64,000 nucleotides of DNA from Gentiana macrophylla (lineage: Eukaryota; Streptophyta; Magnoliopsida; Gentianales; Gentianaceae), in assembly GCA_026214975.1 (NCBI GenBank), contig CM047805.1, positions 115,439,845-115,503,844 on the forward strand, in the 5' to 3' direction. Under the pieces are notes generated by a model. The model ran no database searches, was not told the origin of the DNA, and worked only from the letters and a program-made list of their open reading frames with translations. This document shows positions 43,871 through 54,905 of this stretch, in pieces (within the stretch, counting starts at the first letter, position 1; each line of letters begins with the position of its first letter). The position numbers and the translations under genes are program-made.

Positions 43871-44937
43871 ATTTGGACCCAAAAGATGTCGGAACGAGTA
43901 GCCCTCCCGACGCCATAAGTTCGAGGAGGGGTAAACATGATAAAGATGCCAAAGAAAGCAACAGTGAGGAAGAGCTGAGTGGTGATGATTCTTCGGGGGA
44001 TAGTGATGAGGATGTTGAGAAGAGAAGTCAGGTATCTGAACCCCTGACTAAAAAGAAAACTGAGAAGTTCAATCGATGGAAGGATAAGGAGGATGAAGCC
44101 ATTAAAAGTCAACCTATGATTAATCATTCAAAACCCTTCCTTATCCGGCAAAGAAAGAGAGAATATCCTAAACTCGACAAAAGCAAGATGACGGAGTGAG
44201 GAAGATGCTTAGAGATACTATGGTGACTATGCCACTTGCTGAGGTATTAACTGAGATGCCTAAGTGTTGTAAGTATCTTAAGGATGCCTGTGGAAGTAAA
44301 AAGAAGCTCAAGGAAATGGCAGAGGAAGTGCTAAGAGAAGAGTGTTCAACGGTTTCACAGAGCGTTGCAATCAAGCGAGGTGACCCCGGACGACCTTCAA
44401 TCTCCATCACGATTGAAGGCCACACGCTCCACAATGTCTTATGCGATTCAGGGCCTCTGAATGTGATGCCATTGAATGTCCGCAAGAGTCTCGGGTTGGA
44501 CAAAAGGCTAAGGGAGCGCCCCGTCTCTCTTGATTGGTGGATCGATCTAGCCGCTTAGCGGTGGTTGTGTTAACAACGTCCTTATCCATGTTAAACATCT
44601 AGTTTTTCCAACTGACTGGGTCATACTGGATTACCAGTCTGACAAGGAGATGCCCCTGATTCTGGGCCGGCCTTTCTTAAATACTTCTGCCTCCACCATT
44701 GACTTCCAAACTGGCCAAATCACTCTAAGAGTAGAGGACACCTCCGTCACCCTCGAGCAAGGAAAAAGTTATGCGGAAGCTTCGAGCCAGGAGATTTCAT
44801 TCATTGAAGCAATTTATGGAGACGAATCCGACCCTGAGGAAGAGCTCACGGAGATAGGAGCCCTGGATGTTATAACTCAACAACTTGCGCATACCGAGCC
44901 TATGAGTGAACGGAAAATGCAGGACATTCCAGGATGA
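43871..44937 (+). pseudogene. Element E protease region (broken)
   Basis: Frame 43873-44199 is the acidic linker (SNSEEELSGDDSSGDSDED). Frame 44196-44558 has the active-site block HNVLCDSGPLNVMPLNVRKS, where the family has DSGASVNVMP, so DSG is kept and the next residues are changed. A frameshift near 44530 replaces the LADRS segment. Frame 44650-44937 gives MPLILGRPFLNTSASTIDFQ, the end of the protease. Overlaps the RT frame by 4 bp. Confidence 0.85.
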
Positions 44938-46850
44938 GCGATGATTTGAAAGAGCTCAACCAGCCAGACTTTAACCTCGCAGAGGAGGAAGTTTTAATGG
45001 GTAGTTGGGACGAAATAGATTTCTGGAAAGAAACTACTCATTGGGAGTTGGATGATTGGGAGCAGCTTGCAGAAGAGCTTGAAGAAGAAGAACTTAAGAA
45101 GATGGTTAAGCATAAGAAAGAAAAAACGGAAGTTGACAGGAAGATTCCTTTAGATGATGTCATTCAATACCTTTCTGGGGTTACACCTCAGGAAGATGAG
45201 GTGTTTTTCAGTCAACCGGTCCAAGCTCACAAGGAAAAAGGTGGTCCCTTGAAATCTAGTATCGAGCAACCACCTGCTGACTTAGAGTTGAAACCACTTC
45301 CGCAGCACCTAAAATACATCTTCCTTAAAGACGGTGATAAGTTGCCCTTGATCATCTCATCTAAACTCGAGCCGGAGCAAGAAGCAGAATTAATCAAAGT
45401 GCTTGAGAAACACATCCTCGCGTTCGATGGCGGTGGGCGATATATCGAGGAATCGGCCAGCACGTGTGCATGCATAAGATCCGAACGGAGGAAGGAGCGA
45501 AAAAGGTCGAGACAACCTCAAAGGAGGCTAAATCCGCACACGCAGAGGAGGTTGTCAAAAAGAGAGATAATCAAGTGGCTCGATATGGGGATTATCTATG
45601 CCATAGCCGATAGTGAGTGGGTCACCCCACTCAAGTTGTGCCTAAGAAGGGGGACTTGTGGAAAAGAGCGAAAAAGGGAAGAAGTTGCCTTACGCCTTGT
45701 GACTGGCTATAGAGTTTGCATTGATTATCGCAGATTAAATGAAGTCACCGCTAAGGATCATTTCCCCCTGCCCTTCATTGACCAACTTCTAGAAAGACTG
45801 AGTGGTCATAAGTATTATTGTTTCCTCGATGGATATTCTGGTTATTTCCAAATAGCCATCGACCCTAATGACCAAGAGAAGAAAACTTCTACCTGTCCAT
45901 CAGGCACTTTTGCGTTCCGCAGAATGCCTTTCGGTTTGTGTAATTCACCGGCTACGTTTCAACGATGCATGTTGGCCATTTTTGATGGACTTGTGGAGCA
46001 GTGCATGGAGGTCTTCATGGATGATTTCTCAGTCTATGGCGACAGTTTTGATGAAATTTTAAAGAATCTAGATATGGTACTCCAACGTTGTGTTGAGAAA
46101 AATCTGGTGCTTAACTGGGAGAAATGCCATTTTCTAGTCGAAGAAGGGATTGTTTTGGGACACAAGGTGTCCAGTGATGGTATTCAGGTGGATAAGGCTA
46201 AGGTAGAAGCCATTGAGAAAATGTCGTACCCGAAGACAGTGAAGGAGGTACGAGGATTTCTGGGACATGTGGGCTTCTATCGGCGATTCATTAAAGACTT
46301 TTCGACGATAGCAAAGCCGTTATCCAACCTGCTGAAAGAGGAAGTGGAGTTCTTGTTTGATGATGGGTGTAAGAAAGCTTTTAATAGCTTAAAGGATAAG
46401 CTAACCAGTGCCCCCATTTTAATCGCTACCGATTCGACTAAACCTTTTGAATTAATGTGCGATGCCTCTAACTACGCAGTGGGCGCAGTTCTAGGGCAGA
46501 GAATTGACAAAAAGTTCAGGCCGATTTACTATGCGAGCCGCACCTTGAACCCGGCTCAATGCAATTACGCCACTACCGAGAAGGAATTCTTGGCAGTCGT
46601 TTTGCTATTGACAAATTCGAGAAGTTATCTTTAGGGTCCAAAGTGGTGGTGTGGGACAGATCACGCAAAGACTACGCTACCTTATGGGAAAAGCGGATGC
46701 TAAACCAAGGTTACTCGGATGGATCCTGATACTACAGGAATTTGACCTTGAAATTAAGGACAAGAAGGGTAGTGATAATGTTGTAGTGACCACTTATCTC
46801 GCCTAGTGAATGAGGGTGGCGAAGTCCCCAGGAGATAGGCATTGACTTTC
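44934..46850 (+). pseudogene. Element E reverse transcriptase-RNase H
   Basis: Long frame of 566 codons. LELKPLPQHLKYIFLKDGDK leads into the RT; residues about 165-195 (around CACIRSERRKERKRSR) look shifted out of frame and back. Then [69 protein letters not shown], active site EVFMDDFSVYGDSF (FMDD), RGFLGHVGFYRRFIKDF, and RNase H beginning ([28 protein letters not shown]). The frame ends at 46634; 46635-46850 still shows the rest of RNase H in other frames ([10 protein letters not shown]). RT is close to intact, RNase H is broken. Confidence 0.92.
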
Positions 46851-46861
46851 CGACCGAGCAA

Positions 46862-48460
46862 TTGATGAAGCTAGAGACTTTGAGGCCGTGGTATGCCGAT
46901 TACGTTAACTACTTAGCAAGTGGGCATTTAGAAGATATGACGATCGTGAGAAGAAGAAATTTTTCAAATGACTTAAAGTATCTCGTATGGGAGGATCCTT
47001 ATCTGTTTAAAGTCTGCAAGGACGGGTTGCTTAGAAGGTGCGTTCCGGAGCATGAACAATTGGATATTCTGGAGCAATGTCATAGTGGTCCTGCTGGTGG
47101 ACACTACGGAGCACCTAAGATACCACAAAAATCCTTCAAGCTGGTTTTTTGGCCTACTCTGTTTAAAGATGTGAAGCCTTTTGCAAGAATTGTGATAGAT
47201 GCCAAAGGGTAGGAGACTCGGTAATAGGATGGAGATGCATTTGAGGCCTATCTTGGAATGTGAAGTTTTTACGCCCAGGGCATTGATTTTATAGGACCGT
47301 TCCCATCATCATGCTCTAACAAATATATTCTGGTCTGTGTGGACTATGTTTCCAAGTGGGTAGAGGCCATAGCCACCCAAACCGATGATCACAAAGTTGT
47401 TAAGAAATTCTTGCAAAAGAATATCTTTACTAGATTTGGCTGTCCTAGAGCCCTTATCAGTGATGAAGGTTCGCATTTCTGTAATGCACCACTGGATAAA
47501 ATTCTTGAGAAGTATGGTGTCAAGCATAAAATTGGTACACCATACCATCCCCAAACCAGTGGCCAAGTCGAGGTAAGCAACCGGAGCCTTAAGCGGATCT
47601 TGGAGAAAACGGTGAATTCAAATAGATCCAACTGGAGTCTGAAGTTGGACGATGCACTTTGGGCTTATCGCACCGCGTTCAAGACCCCTATGGGTACGTC
47701 ACCCTTCCAAATGGTTTATGGCAAGGCTTGCCATCTACCAGTCGAGCTGGAGCACAGAGCTTACTGGGCTATTAAATTCTTAAACTTCGATAGCCAACTA
47801 TGTGGGGAGAAAAGATTATTGCAACTACATGAGCTCGATGAATTCAGACTCAGGGCCTACGAGAACGCCAAGCTGAGCAAGGAAAGAACGAAGGCACTCC
47901 ACGATGCTAAGATTAAAGATCGGGAATTCAAAGTGGGAGACATGGCTTTGCTGTATAACACCAGGCTCCATCTTTTTGCTGGTAAGCTTAAATCTAGATG
48001 GTCTGGCCCCTTTGAGATTCTTGATGTTCATCCTGGTGGAGCCATTACGTTGAAAGGGTACGGCGATCAACCGTTCAAAGTCAATGGTCACCGGATTAAG
48101 AAGTACTTTGGGCAACCCAAGGAAAAGCCTGAAGTCCTATACTTTCAAAGGAGAAATGAAACGGTTGAGTCGTTTAGTTGTGAAGAGATTCCATCCGACT
48201 TCTTTGGAGTGGATGATGACATTATTACCCCTAACCTTGCAGATACTTCTGTCGATGCTCCTGAGCCTGTTAGCATACCTCAGCCGCATCTGAGAAACAA
48301 GAACAAGAAGAAAAGAGTCAGTGTTGTCTGGAGAGAAAAATTTCATGATTTACTCGCGCACTTGACTTGTTGTTGTGGCGAAAACCATTTCCGTTCTAGT
48401 CATTCTGAGTCTGACAGAGAAGTGGTTAGCCTTAAACCCAAGTGGCCTGATCCAGGTTGA
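46862..48460 (+). pseudogene. Element E integrase (one break between zinc finger and core)
   Basis: Frame 46862-47212: CVPEHEQLDILEQCHSGPAG, GHYGAPKI, then FWPTLFKDV; the terminal C-x-x-C is damaged (CKKC expected, ARIVIDAKG seen). Core and tail are one open frame, 47339-48460 (373 codons): [20 protein letters not shown] (first Asp), [20 protein letters not shown] (second Asp), [20 protein letters not shown] (Glu), [20 protein letters not shown] and [18 protein letters not shown] (C-terminal domain), with a basic end ([19 protein letters not shown]). All three catalytic acids are present in the core. Two nucleotides-scale breaks near 47215 stop expression of the whole. Confidence 0.92.
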
Positions 48461-48506
48461 CTTGGTTTACTCTGTCAAGCTAATGACATAAAAGAAGCGC
48501 TACTAG

Positions 48507-48524
48507 GAGGCAGCCTAGTCTTTT
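48507..48524 (+). promoter_or_regulatory. Stem-loop after the E integrase gene
   Basis: Six-base arms actagg/cctagt around aggcag, 47 bp after the stop codon. A GGGAGGCAACCC-like hairpin at this place is common in Athila-type elements from my memory of the family; role unknown. Confidence 0.55.
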
Positions 48525-48847
48525 AAGTATTTCTTTTTAGTTAAGTTTTTAGGTTATTAGGAATAAAACCTTGGTGAGTTGTGTGTTGGTTATCTTTGTC
48601 CTATTTGTGAATGCTTTATGTGCCTACATGTTTACTCATATACCCCTTGTACCCCGAGATTATATGTTATGTCGAGTGTTGCGAGAATCTTTGTTGAGCG
48701 GTTTTTGCCGCTTATCACTTTTAGTGTTATGCATTGATACGAAATGCATCGGTTCATTCATGCTATGGCTCGACCTCTCGCTAACCTACAACCCGGCAAT
48801 CATTTTGAAAACCAGCTAAGTATTCTTTTCTTTTATTTGCACATTCT

Positions 48848-48878
48848 GAGGACATAATGTGATTTAAGTGTGGGGGGT
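48848..48878 (+). promoter_or_regulatory. Second, internal polypurine-tract-like block of E
   Basis: gaggacataatgtgatt followed by taagtgtggggggtg, about 1.0 kb before the real tract. Confidence 0.65.
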
Positions 48879-49865
48879 GTCTAAATTGGGAATGTTATCA
48901 TGCTATATCTTCTGAAATTGAGTAAATGTGATTTTGTGATTTTCTCGAAAATTTTATTATTTTTCAAAGTACACTTGGATAGTTGTAAATCTTGAGCATA
49001 TAATTGAAACAAAATGGCTTGCTAGTTGTAGTTTCCTGACAATGATTTTATGTGACTTTGAGAGATAATTATAGCATGCTTTTACTGATTTGAGATAGTA
49101 TTCATTTCATATTCACGTAAGCCTTTGATATCGAAGCAATAATTTTGAACTGTATCCTTTCATTATTTTAGTGATTTATCTTAGAGAGATTTGTTCTTAA
49201 TAGTAACAGTGAAGTAACACCTAAGTTCAGAACGTGCACTGTGAATATCGGAAGGTTTGAATGTGATAAGTGAAACGTAGCTAATGTTTTTGAAAAAAAG
49301 AAGTTGAGATAATTATAAATAAATGGGTGTGTCGGAAGCTGGTCGATGATTGGAGTGCGGTAGGGCATTATCTCGAAATGTCCTACACCACTATGATGAC
49401 CAAAAGCTCACGACAGTCAGGAGAAGCTACCTTATGATTTGAGTAAGGTAGGGTGTTATCACGAAACATCATATTCTACTATGATGGGTAAGAGCTCATT
49501 CTGATGTGTGTTAAAAATTAAAAAAAATAAAAAAGAAAAAGAGAAAAAGCGAAAAAAAAATTTAAGACTAAGTTATCGTCTAACTTATACAGAGTATAAA
49601 CCGAATGATATGCTGTGGGGATTATCCTACTGAGTATGCGGGAAGACTTTGTGTGGAACGACTGTTGTCTATACCTAGGATAGTCATTAAAATTATTCGA
49701 GAAGATACTTGTTTGAGAGGATTGTGGAGATTGAAAAGGGCTTGTCACACACACACCGAATCTATCTCTATGATGGTATTACTTGCTATAGTTGTTGTAT
49801 CTTCTGTTACGTGAGTTAGGGATCTATTTGGATTACATTTAAAGTGAGCCAGTTTTGATTGTTTT

Positions 49866-49900
49866 GTTCGGAACGAACAAAAAGCTAAGTGTGGGGGAGT
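49866..49900 (+). promoter_or_regulatory. 3' polypurine tract of E
   Basis: gttcggaacgaacaaaaagc followed by taagtgtgggggagt, then TGTTCTCGG of the LTR. Confidence 0.9.
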
Positions 49901-51483
49901 TGTTCTCGGTAAATTTTATGATTTATATTGCAATATTTCATAACAATAATCCCCGTGTTTTAGTAATTTTTATAGAAAATTACGTATTAAATGAACAAAT
50001 GGAAGAAATGGTCTTAAGGTTACAAAAAGTGTAAAACGTGCCAATTACGTGCTTAAAATGGTGATTTTATGTTGGTTTGAGTTGTGTTACACTTTGGTAT
50101 GTTTTCAATGACGTGCAGGTGTTAAATGTGGCTGAGGAAAAGTTGATTTAAAGTGTGTAATCGTGCTTTGAAGATTGGGAGCTGAAGAATAAAGAGATAA
50201 AGATGAAAGGTCGAATTTGAAGGCATGCTGGACGAACGTCTAAAGTATTGAACTGGCGTCCAGAAAGATGAACGTGCGTTTGATGTCCCGTCCCCTGGAC
50301 GGGCGTCCGGAATAGTGGACTGGCGTCCACTGGAAGAATTTTGATTCAGGATTGACAGATTTTTAGTAGACTGGCGTCTGATTTTGTCCAAATTAATGAA
50401 GGACGGGCGTCTGACATGACTCGGCCCGATTCGAAGAATTTTGTGAAGACTGGACTGGCGTCCACCCTCTTGGACGGGCGTCCAAGGCCGACTTAACCCT
50501 AGCCGACCTAAAATCCTATAAATAGCAGCGTATGGGAAACCCTAAAGATCATCATAATTCCAGCCGCACTTTTTAATAGAGCAGCAGCCGCAATTCATAC
50601 CACATTATTCCAGCCGCACCAAATCCTAATTAGAAGATGAATTCTTCCAATCCAATAATCATGTTCATCAACATGATTGTTGGCTAAACAGTTCGCAGTA
50701 GGACAATAGGATGAAGCCAACACAACACCATCACAACCAAGGGATTTTCGAGTAGCAATTGTTTAGTGAGTTTGAATTTTAATTTCTTTATCAATTGAAT
50801 AGATTTGAATGTTTGTTTTATTAGATTGAGAAATCAATGAAACGTTTACTTGTTTTGAATTTTAATGATAATTGGATTCATACATAGAACCATTCTTTTG
50901 ATACGATTAGTAATAATTCAAGAAGTTGTTTATTATTGATTGGGTAGGAGATTCGGAGACGAACTCGTGATCATGTTCTTAAATTGTTAATTTTGTTTTA
51001 CTTGAGAAAGAAAATGAAAGCTAAGGAAACTAGATCGAATTTAGGTTAGATCATACCAAGAAATATAATTCAATTCATGACTTGGTTGGGTGGTGGTTGT
51101 TTGGTGGATTCGTGTCGTTCTACTGTTCTTTTAATTATTTGTTAAATCAATTCGCACGTGTTAATTATACGATTAGTTATTTTCGAGCTTTAGTTATTGT
51201 TTTCGCGTGATATTTCCGTTTTCAAAGACGATATTAGGACGCCCGTCCACTTGCAAAGTGAACGCCCGTCCAATATCAATTTCTGTTTCTGTTTCGTTTT
51301 AGTTTAGTCATTATTCATCGTTTTTATTTTATAGTTAATATATACCTTAGTTTTAGATAACATTTAGTGACATAATCCGATAAACATTCCACTCTCTTAG
51401 GACGACCCGTTAACACCCTATACTACGAACCTTATACTTGGGGTGTTTCGGTTTATAAATTTAAAACCCTTTTTTATCGAACA
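49901..51483 (+). repeat. 3' LTR of E
   Basis: Near-identical to 37709-39282, with TATA box at about 50516-50524 and the same set of GGACNGGCGTCC words. It ends tatcgaaCA, followed by gcttc and C LTR sequence. Confidence 0.95.
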
Positions 51484-51488
51484 GCTTC

Positions 51489-51750
51489 AATCACTTGTCC
51501 CAATATACTTCTTTTCGTCTAGATCCATTCTTCAATGCTCCAGATTCAGTACATCCTATAAAACATGTAAAACGAGACAAAACAGTACCAAATCTTTAGG
51601 AAAATAACATAGATGCAGAATTACGATCCTAAAAACACACACATACCATTTAACACATATTCCACACAATAACGAGCCTATCTATCCTCTCTTGAGCAGA
51701 ATTCGGGGTGAAAAAAGGTATAATTATTGGTATCATTTAGGGCGTTATCA
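51489..51750 (-). repeat. Left (3') LTR of C, piece 3
   Basis: aatcacttgtcccaatatac to gcgttatCA at 51750, matching 57433 onward. The three pieces total 1448 bp against 1447 bp for the right LTR. Confidence 0.95.
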
Positions 51751-51784
51751 ACTACCCCCACTTAGCTTTTGATCGTCCCGAGCA
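51751..51784 (-). promoter_or_regulatory. 3' polypurine tract of C
   Basis: On minus: gctcgggacgatcaaaagct followed by aagtgggggtagt, then TGATAACGCC. Confidence 0.88.
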
Positions 51785-52960
51785 AAAAAGGTGAAAAGAA
51801 ACACGACACTCTGATCAATATACAAGTTAATTAAAAACAACTATGCCTCACAAAGTCAGATCAAGATCATGCCACTCATATCCATCAGTGATGCATTAAA
51901 CACTATTCATGTCATGAGCCAATGTGGATGTGCACTAACTTTCACAACCGCTTAGTAATGCAGACAATCTCACATTACGTCAACCCGTATTCGAACTAAC
52001 TAGTCATGAACATGTTATTTATTAGTTAAATTAGCTGGCAAGGTGGATCGAGAACCGAGTATGTATTACTCTTAGGCTCGCGTTTATCGGTCTATGCAAA
52101 AGTCATGCGTTTTACGCTCCATCGACATAGATTTTGCCAAAGAGAATATAGATGTACATATTTCAATGCACTTCTCTTTCTTGGCGGATGAACTCTCATT
52201 GATTTATCTATCCTCACGGCCCCACTCATGATAAACTACCGAATCCGAAATTCCTTTGCCTTTATAAGCGTTGGTGAAACATGATTCGTGATGAAGCCAA
52301 AGTCAACTCTAGTCAAAGCAATATGCTATCGACTACACACCAAGGGAAGTGAGTTATACGTGCTTAAATGGTGGCTCATAACAGAATATGCGCTTAATAC
52401 GCCACTACTTCAGAAGTAGGAATGTACTCTTACTTGTGCAAAGTGAAACAAAGATGAAGTCAATTAACTCGAAAAGATCAAAGACATCATATTTTTTTTC
52501 AAAATTCTGTCGAAATGAATCAAAGTCTAAGTGGTGAATCGTGCATCAAAGAGAATCAAGATAATCACGCAATTCATGGAATATATTGCTAAGAAGCTAA
52601 GTGACGTTCCGTACCCCCCACTTAAACGAAACATTGTCCCCAATGTGTGACATGAAAAATGAAAAATGAAAAGGAACTTAGCTTCGGTTAAGGGTGGAAC
52701 CAAAGAAGAATCGGATCGTCTTATAGATCATCGGGCTCATGTAAGTAGTCCATGAAGAATCTGCGCTAACTAACTCAAACAAACCAAGAAGAATAGGATG
52801 ACATGAAACAATATCGCGGCGGTAAAAGAAAATTTAAATCACTCCAAAACAAATTTAGCCGTCAAAATCATTATATTAATAATATTCTGCTACATCAACT
52901 AGATAGGAAAGAAAAATAAAAACAAGAAAATGGAAAACAACAACAACGAAAAGATAAAGA
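51785..52960. other. 3' UTR of C
   Basis: No gene seen. It contains the second polypurine-like block at 52613-52643 (on minus: attggggacaatgtttc followed by gtttaagtggggggtac), about 0.86 kb before the true tract. Confidence 0.65.
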
Positions 52961-53989
52961 CTAATCCTCATCAGAATAATTCTCCCAGTCATCTCTAGGC
53001 TCAAAGCCGGGAGATGGTCCAGAACTGGAGGCAGCAGCTATAGAATAAGATGCTCTATAACGAGGGGTAGTCCTAGGTGGTGGGGTCACAGGAGGAACTC
53101 CTAGGAAGTTTATGATCTTGTCCATCTTGTGATGTAGACTTGCAATCTCTCGCGAGTGCTCCTCTTGAAAGGCTCTCTGAGTCCGCGGTGCTCCGAGGAC
53201 CGGAGTACGCTCTCTCTGCTCTTCCAACCCGTCTTTGCCCTCTTGAAACTGAATGCGAACTAATCATTGGCTCAGGGTCTTCCCATTCATCACTAACCAG
53301 AACCTTGACCTCGTTATCCAAAGCGAACATGTCAATCATCGGTCCGTACGGCAACTGCTCGTGCTTTGATGTGGCAGCAAGCTCGTGAATACAGCCATGC
53401 ATCAGAAGACCAATGTTGACTGGAGATCCCTGCTCCAGATAGAACATCAGCTCTGCCCTCCTCGGTGTGATAGACACCGTATTCTTAGTCGGCAAAAGTC
53501 GAGCACAGACAAACCTATTAACCATCTTCCTATCCCAGGATAGCACGTTTTCCAGAAAGATGGTGGGTGCTCCAGCAGGATTGCACTTCCATTGCACCCC
53601 GAAGAATTCAGCTATCATGTTCATCCTCTCAAGATCTTCAATGTTGCTCAAGGATGTGTACTCATCCGGGCCCACCGGTGGATTTCAAACCCCATTATAC
53701 TCGTTGATCCGCTCGATCAAAAAGTCAACTTTAACACCACGGACCATCGCAAATGTGGCTCCGGGGTTGTCTGGCTATAAGCGTAAAATTCCCTTACCAC
53801 CGTAGCGTTGAACCATGTAGGTGCCTCGGCCATATCCAGAATGTCTTGTTCTCTCAAGGCTCGTGGCAATATATCTCCACAATCGTCCAATTCCACGTCC
53901 CGTTCTCGAGCAACATGTCTTGAGTTCCAATGCCCTCGGAACGACTCAAAGATTGCTAATGAATGGAATTGATCAACCTTGTCTATCAA
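52961..53989 (-). pseudogene. Element C extra ORF: 'putative plant transposon protein' domain
   Basis: Frame 53989-53717: MIDKVDQFHSLAIFESFRGH, then AEAPTWFNATVVREFYAYSQ. A one-base shift gives ATFAMVRGVKVDFLIERINE. Frame 53675-53073: FFGVQWKCNPAGAPTIFLEN, LSWDRKMVNRFVCARLLPTK, NTVSITPRRAELMFYLEQGS, and NIGLLMHGCIHELAATSKHE. The RLLPTKNT...LMFYL-x-x-G-x-x-x-NIG layout is the signature of this domain family and is better preserved than in A. The tail (53227-52961) reads KMDKIINFLGVPPVTPPPRT and ends GFEPRDDWENYSDED. The product has no membrane segment. It may be the only protein C could still supply; two frameshifts would prevent even that. Confidence 0.75.
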
Positions 53990-54905
53990 GGGGTTAGCAT
54001 CTCCATATATATTCGATAACCCTTTGGGACGAAGAGCAGTTGGCTACGCTTTGGACACATCCTGAATGATACGAGATCGATGTCGATCTTTGATTTCGAA
54101 ATAGTAAGCGTGGTAAACCGAGGGTAGGTCAGGGTTTACCAGCCTGATTTTTCTGGATTTCTTTCTGGGACTGAGCTTCTGTCAATGGAAGAAGAAGAAT
54201 TGCACCACCTCACTAGCACAGCAGCACTAGACAGCAACAGGGTGAAGAAAATGGTATGGTTTGTGTTTTGGTTGGTGAAAATGGAAGAAGGTTTTGGTGG
54301 AGGTTTGGTGGTCGGATTTTGGAAGAATGAGAAATGGAAGAATTGAGATGATTTTAAGAAGAATATAGTAGATGGAATGGTGATAATGGTGGTGAATGGA
54401 TGGTTTAAATAGGAAAAATGAGTGAAGGTGGAATGATTTAGTCGGATAGTGGGTAGAGAAGTAATTAGGGTGAGGGATTTGAGGGGATGATTGATGGGAT
54501 TGAGGTGGAGTTATGGTGGAGTGTTGGAAAGGATGAAAGATTTGAAAAGAGGGGAAAATGGGACGGTTTCTGCTGATTAGTAATGCCTGGTGCAACATGT
54601 GTCCTCCACGTGTCTCTAAAATTCAACTTTTCAACTGACGCGTTCGTAAAAGCGAAAATTCGGGCTCGTAAACCGGAGGTAACCTAGGGTTTACCGGGCT
54701 TTTTTCCCATATATTTCTCTCACTTCTCTCTTCGCACTCTTTATAGTCGCCAGCTCGACTTTCTTCAGATCCACGATCATTAAGGGGTTGGAGCTTTAGC
54801 TCGCCAAACTTTTGCTCCAGAGGTTTGCACCTTTGTAGAACCTTTTTGAGCTATCTTCCTAGTGCGCCTTTCCCTCTTAGCTTGCGTACTAGGTCTGCCT
54901 CTGCG
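53990..54905. other. C region between extra ORF and protease
   Basis: Where an autonomous element would have RT and integrase, only this stretch of about 0.9 kb exists. It holds two CGGTAAACC/GGTTTACC pairs (54113-54141 and 54668-54698) and, near 54860, a Lys/Arg-rich frame on minus. The His/Ser/Pro-rich frame 54598-54227 (-) looks like a by-product of a GGTGGATG-rich sequence and is not called. Confidence 0.6.

Larger units (their letters stand above)
48461..49900 (+). other. 3' UTR of E
   Basis: No gene; frames at 48571-48819 and 49605-49814 show no family features. It holds a hairpin actagg-aggcag-cctagt (48507-48524) just after the integrase stop, a polypurine-like block at 48848-48878, a two-copy segment (49356-49432 and 49433-49500) sharing ggtagggNgttatc, and the true polypurine tract at the end. 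Confidence 0.7.
37709..51483 (+). mobile_element. Element E: Athila-like Ty3/gypsy element with leader satellite
   Basis: LTRs 37709-39282 and 49901-51483 (1574 and 1583 bp, nearly identical). Perfect duplication gcttc (37704-37708 and 51484-51488). Order: primer site, 172-bp tandem array, gag, protease, RT-RNase H, integrase, 1.4-kb 3' UTR with two polypurine-like tracts. No extra 3' ORF is seen, unlike A and C. Coding frames are broken in gag, protease and RNase H; the integrase core frame is long and open. Confidence 0.95.

Noticed and set aside
37930..50391. The same 89-codon ORF on minus at 38199-37930 and 50391-50122, suggesting conservation
   Set aside because: It lies in the two LTRs of E, which are copies of each other; not independent conservation.
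54227..54598. 123-codon His/Ser/Pro-rich ORF on minus
   Set aside because: Low-complexity translation of GGTGGATG-rich sequence, no family features, in a non-coding gap of element C.
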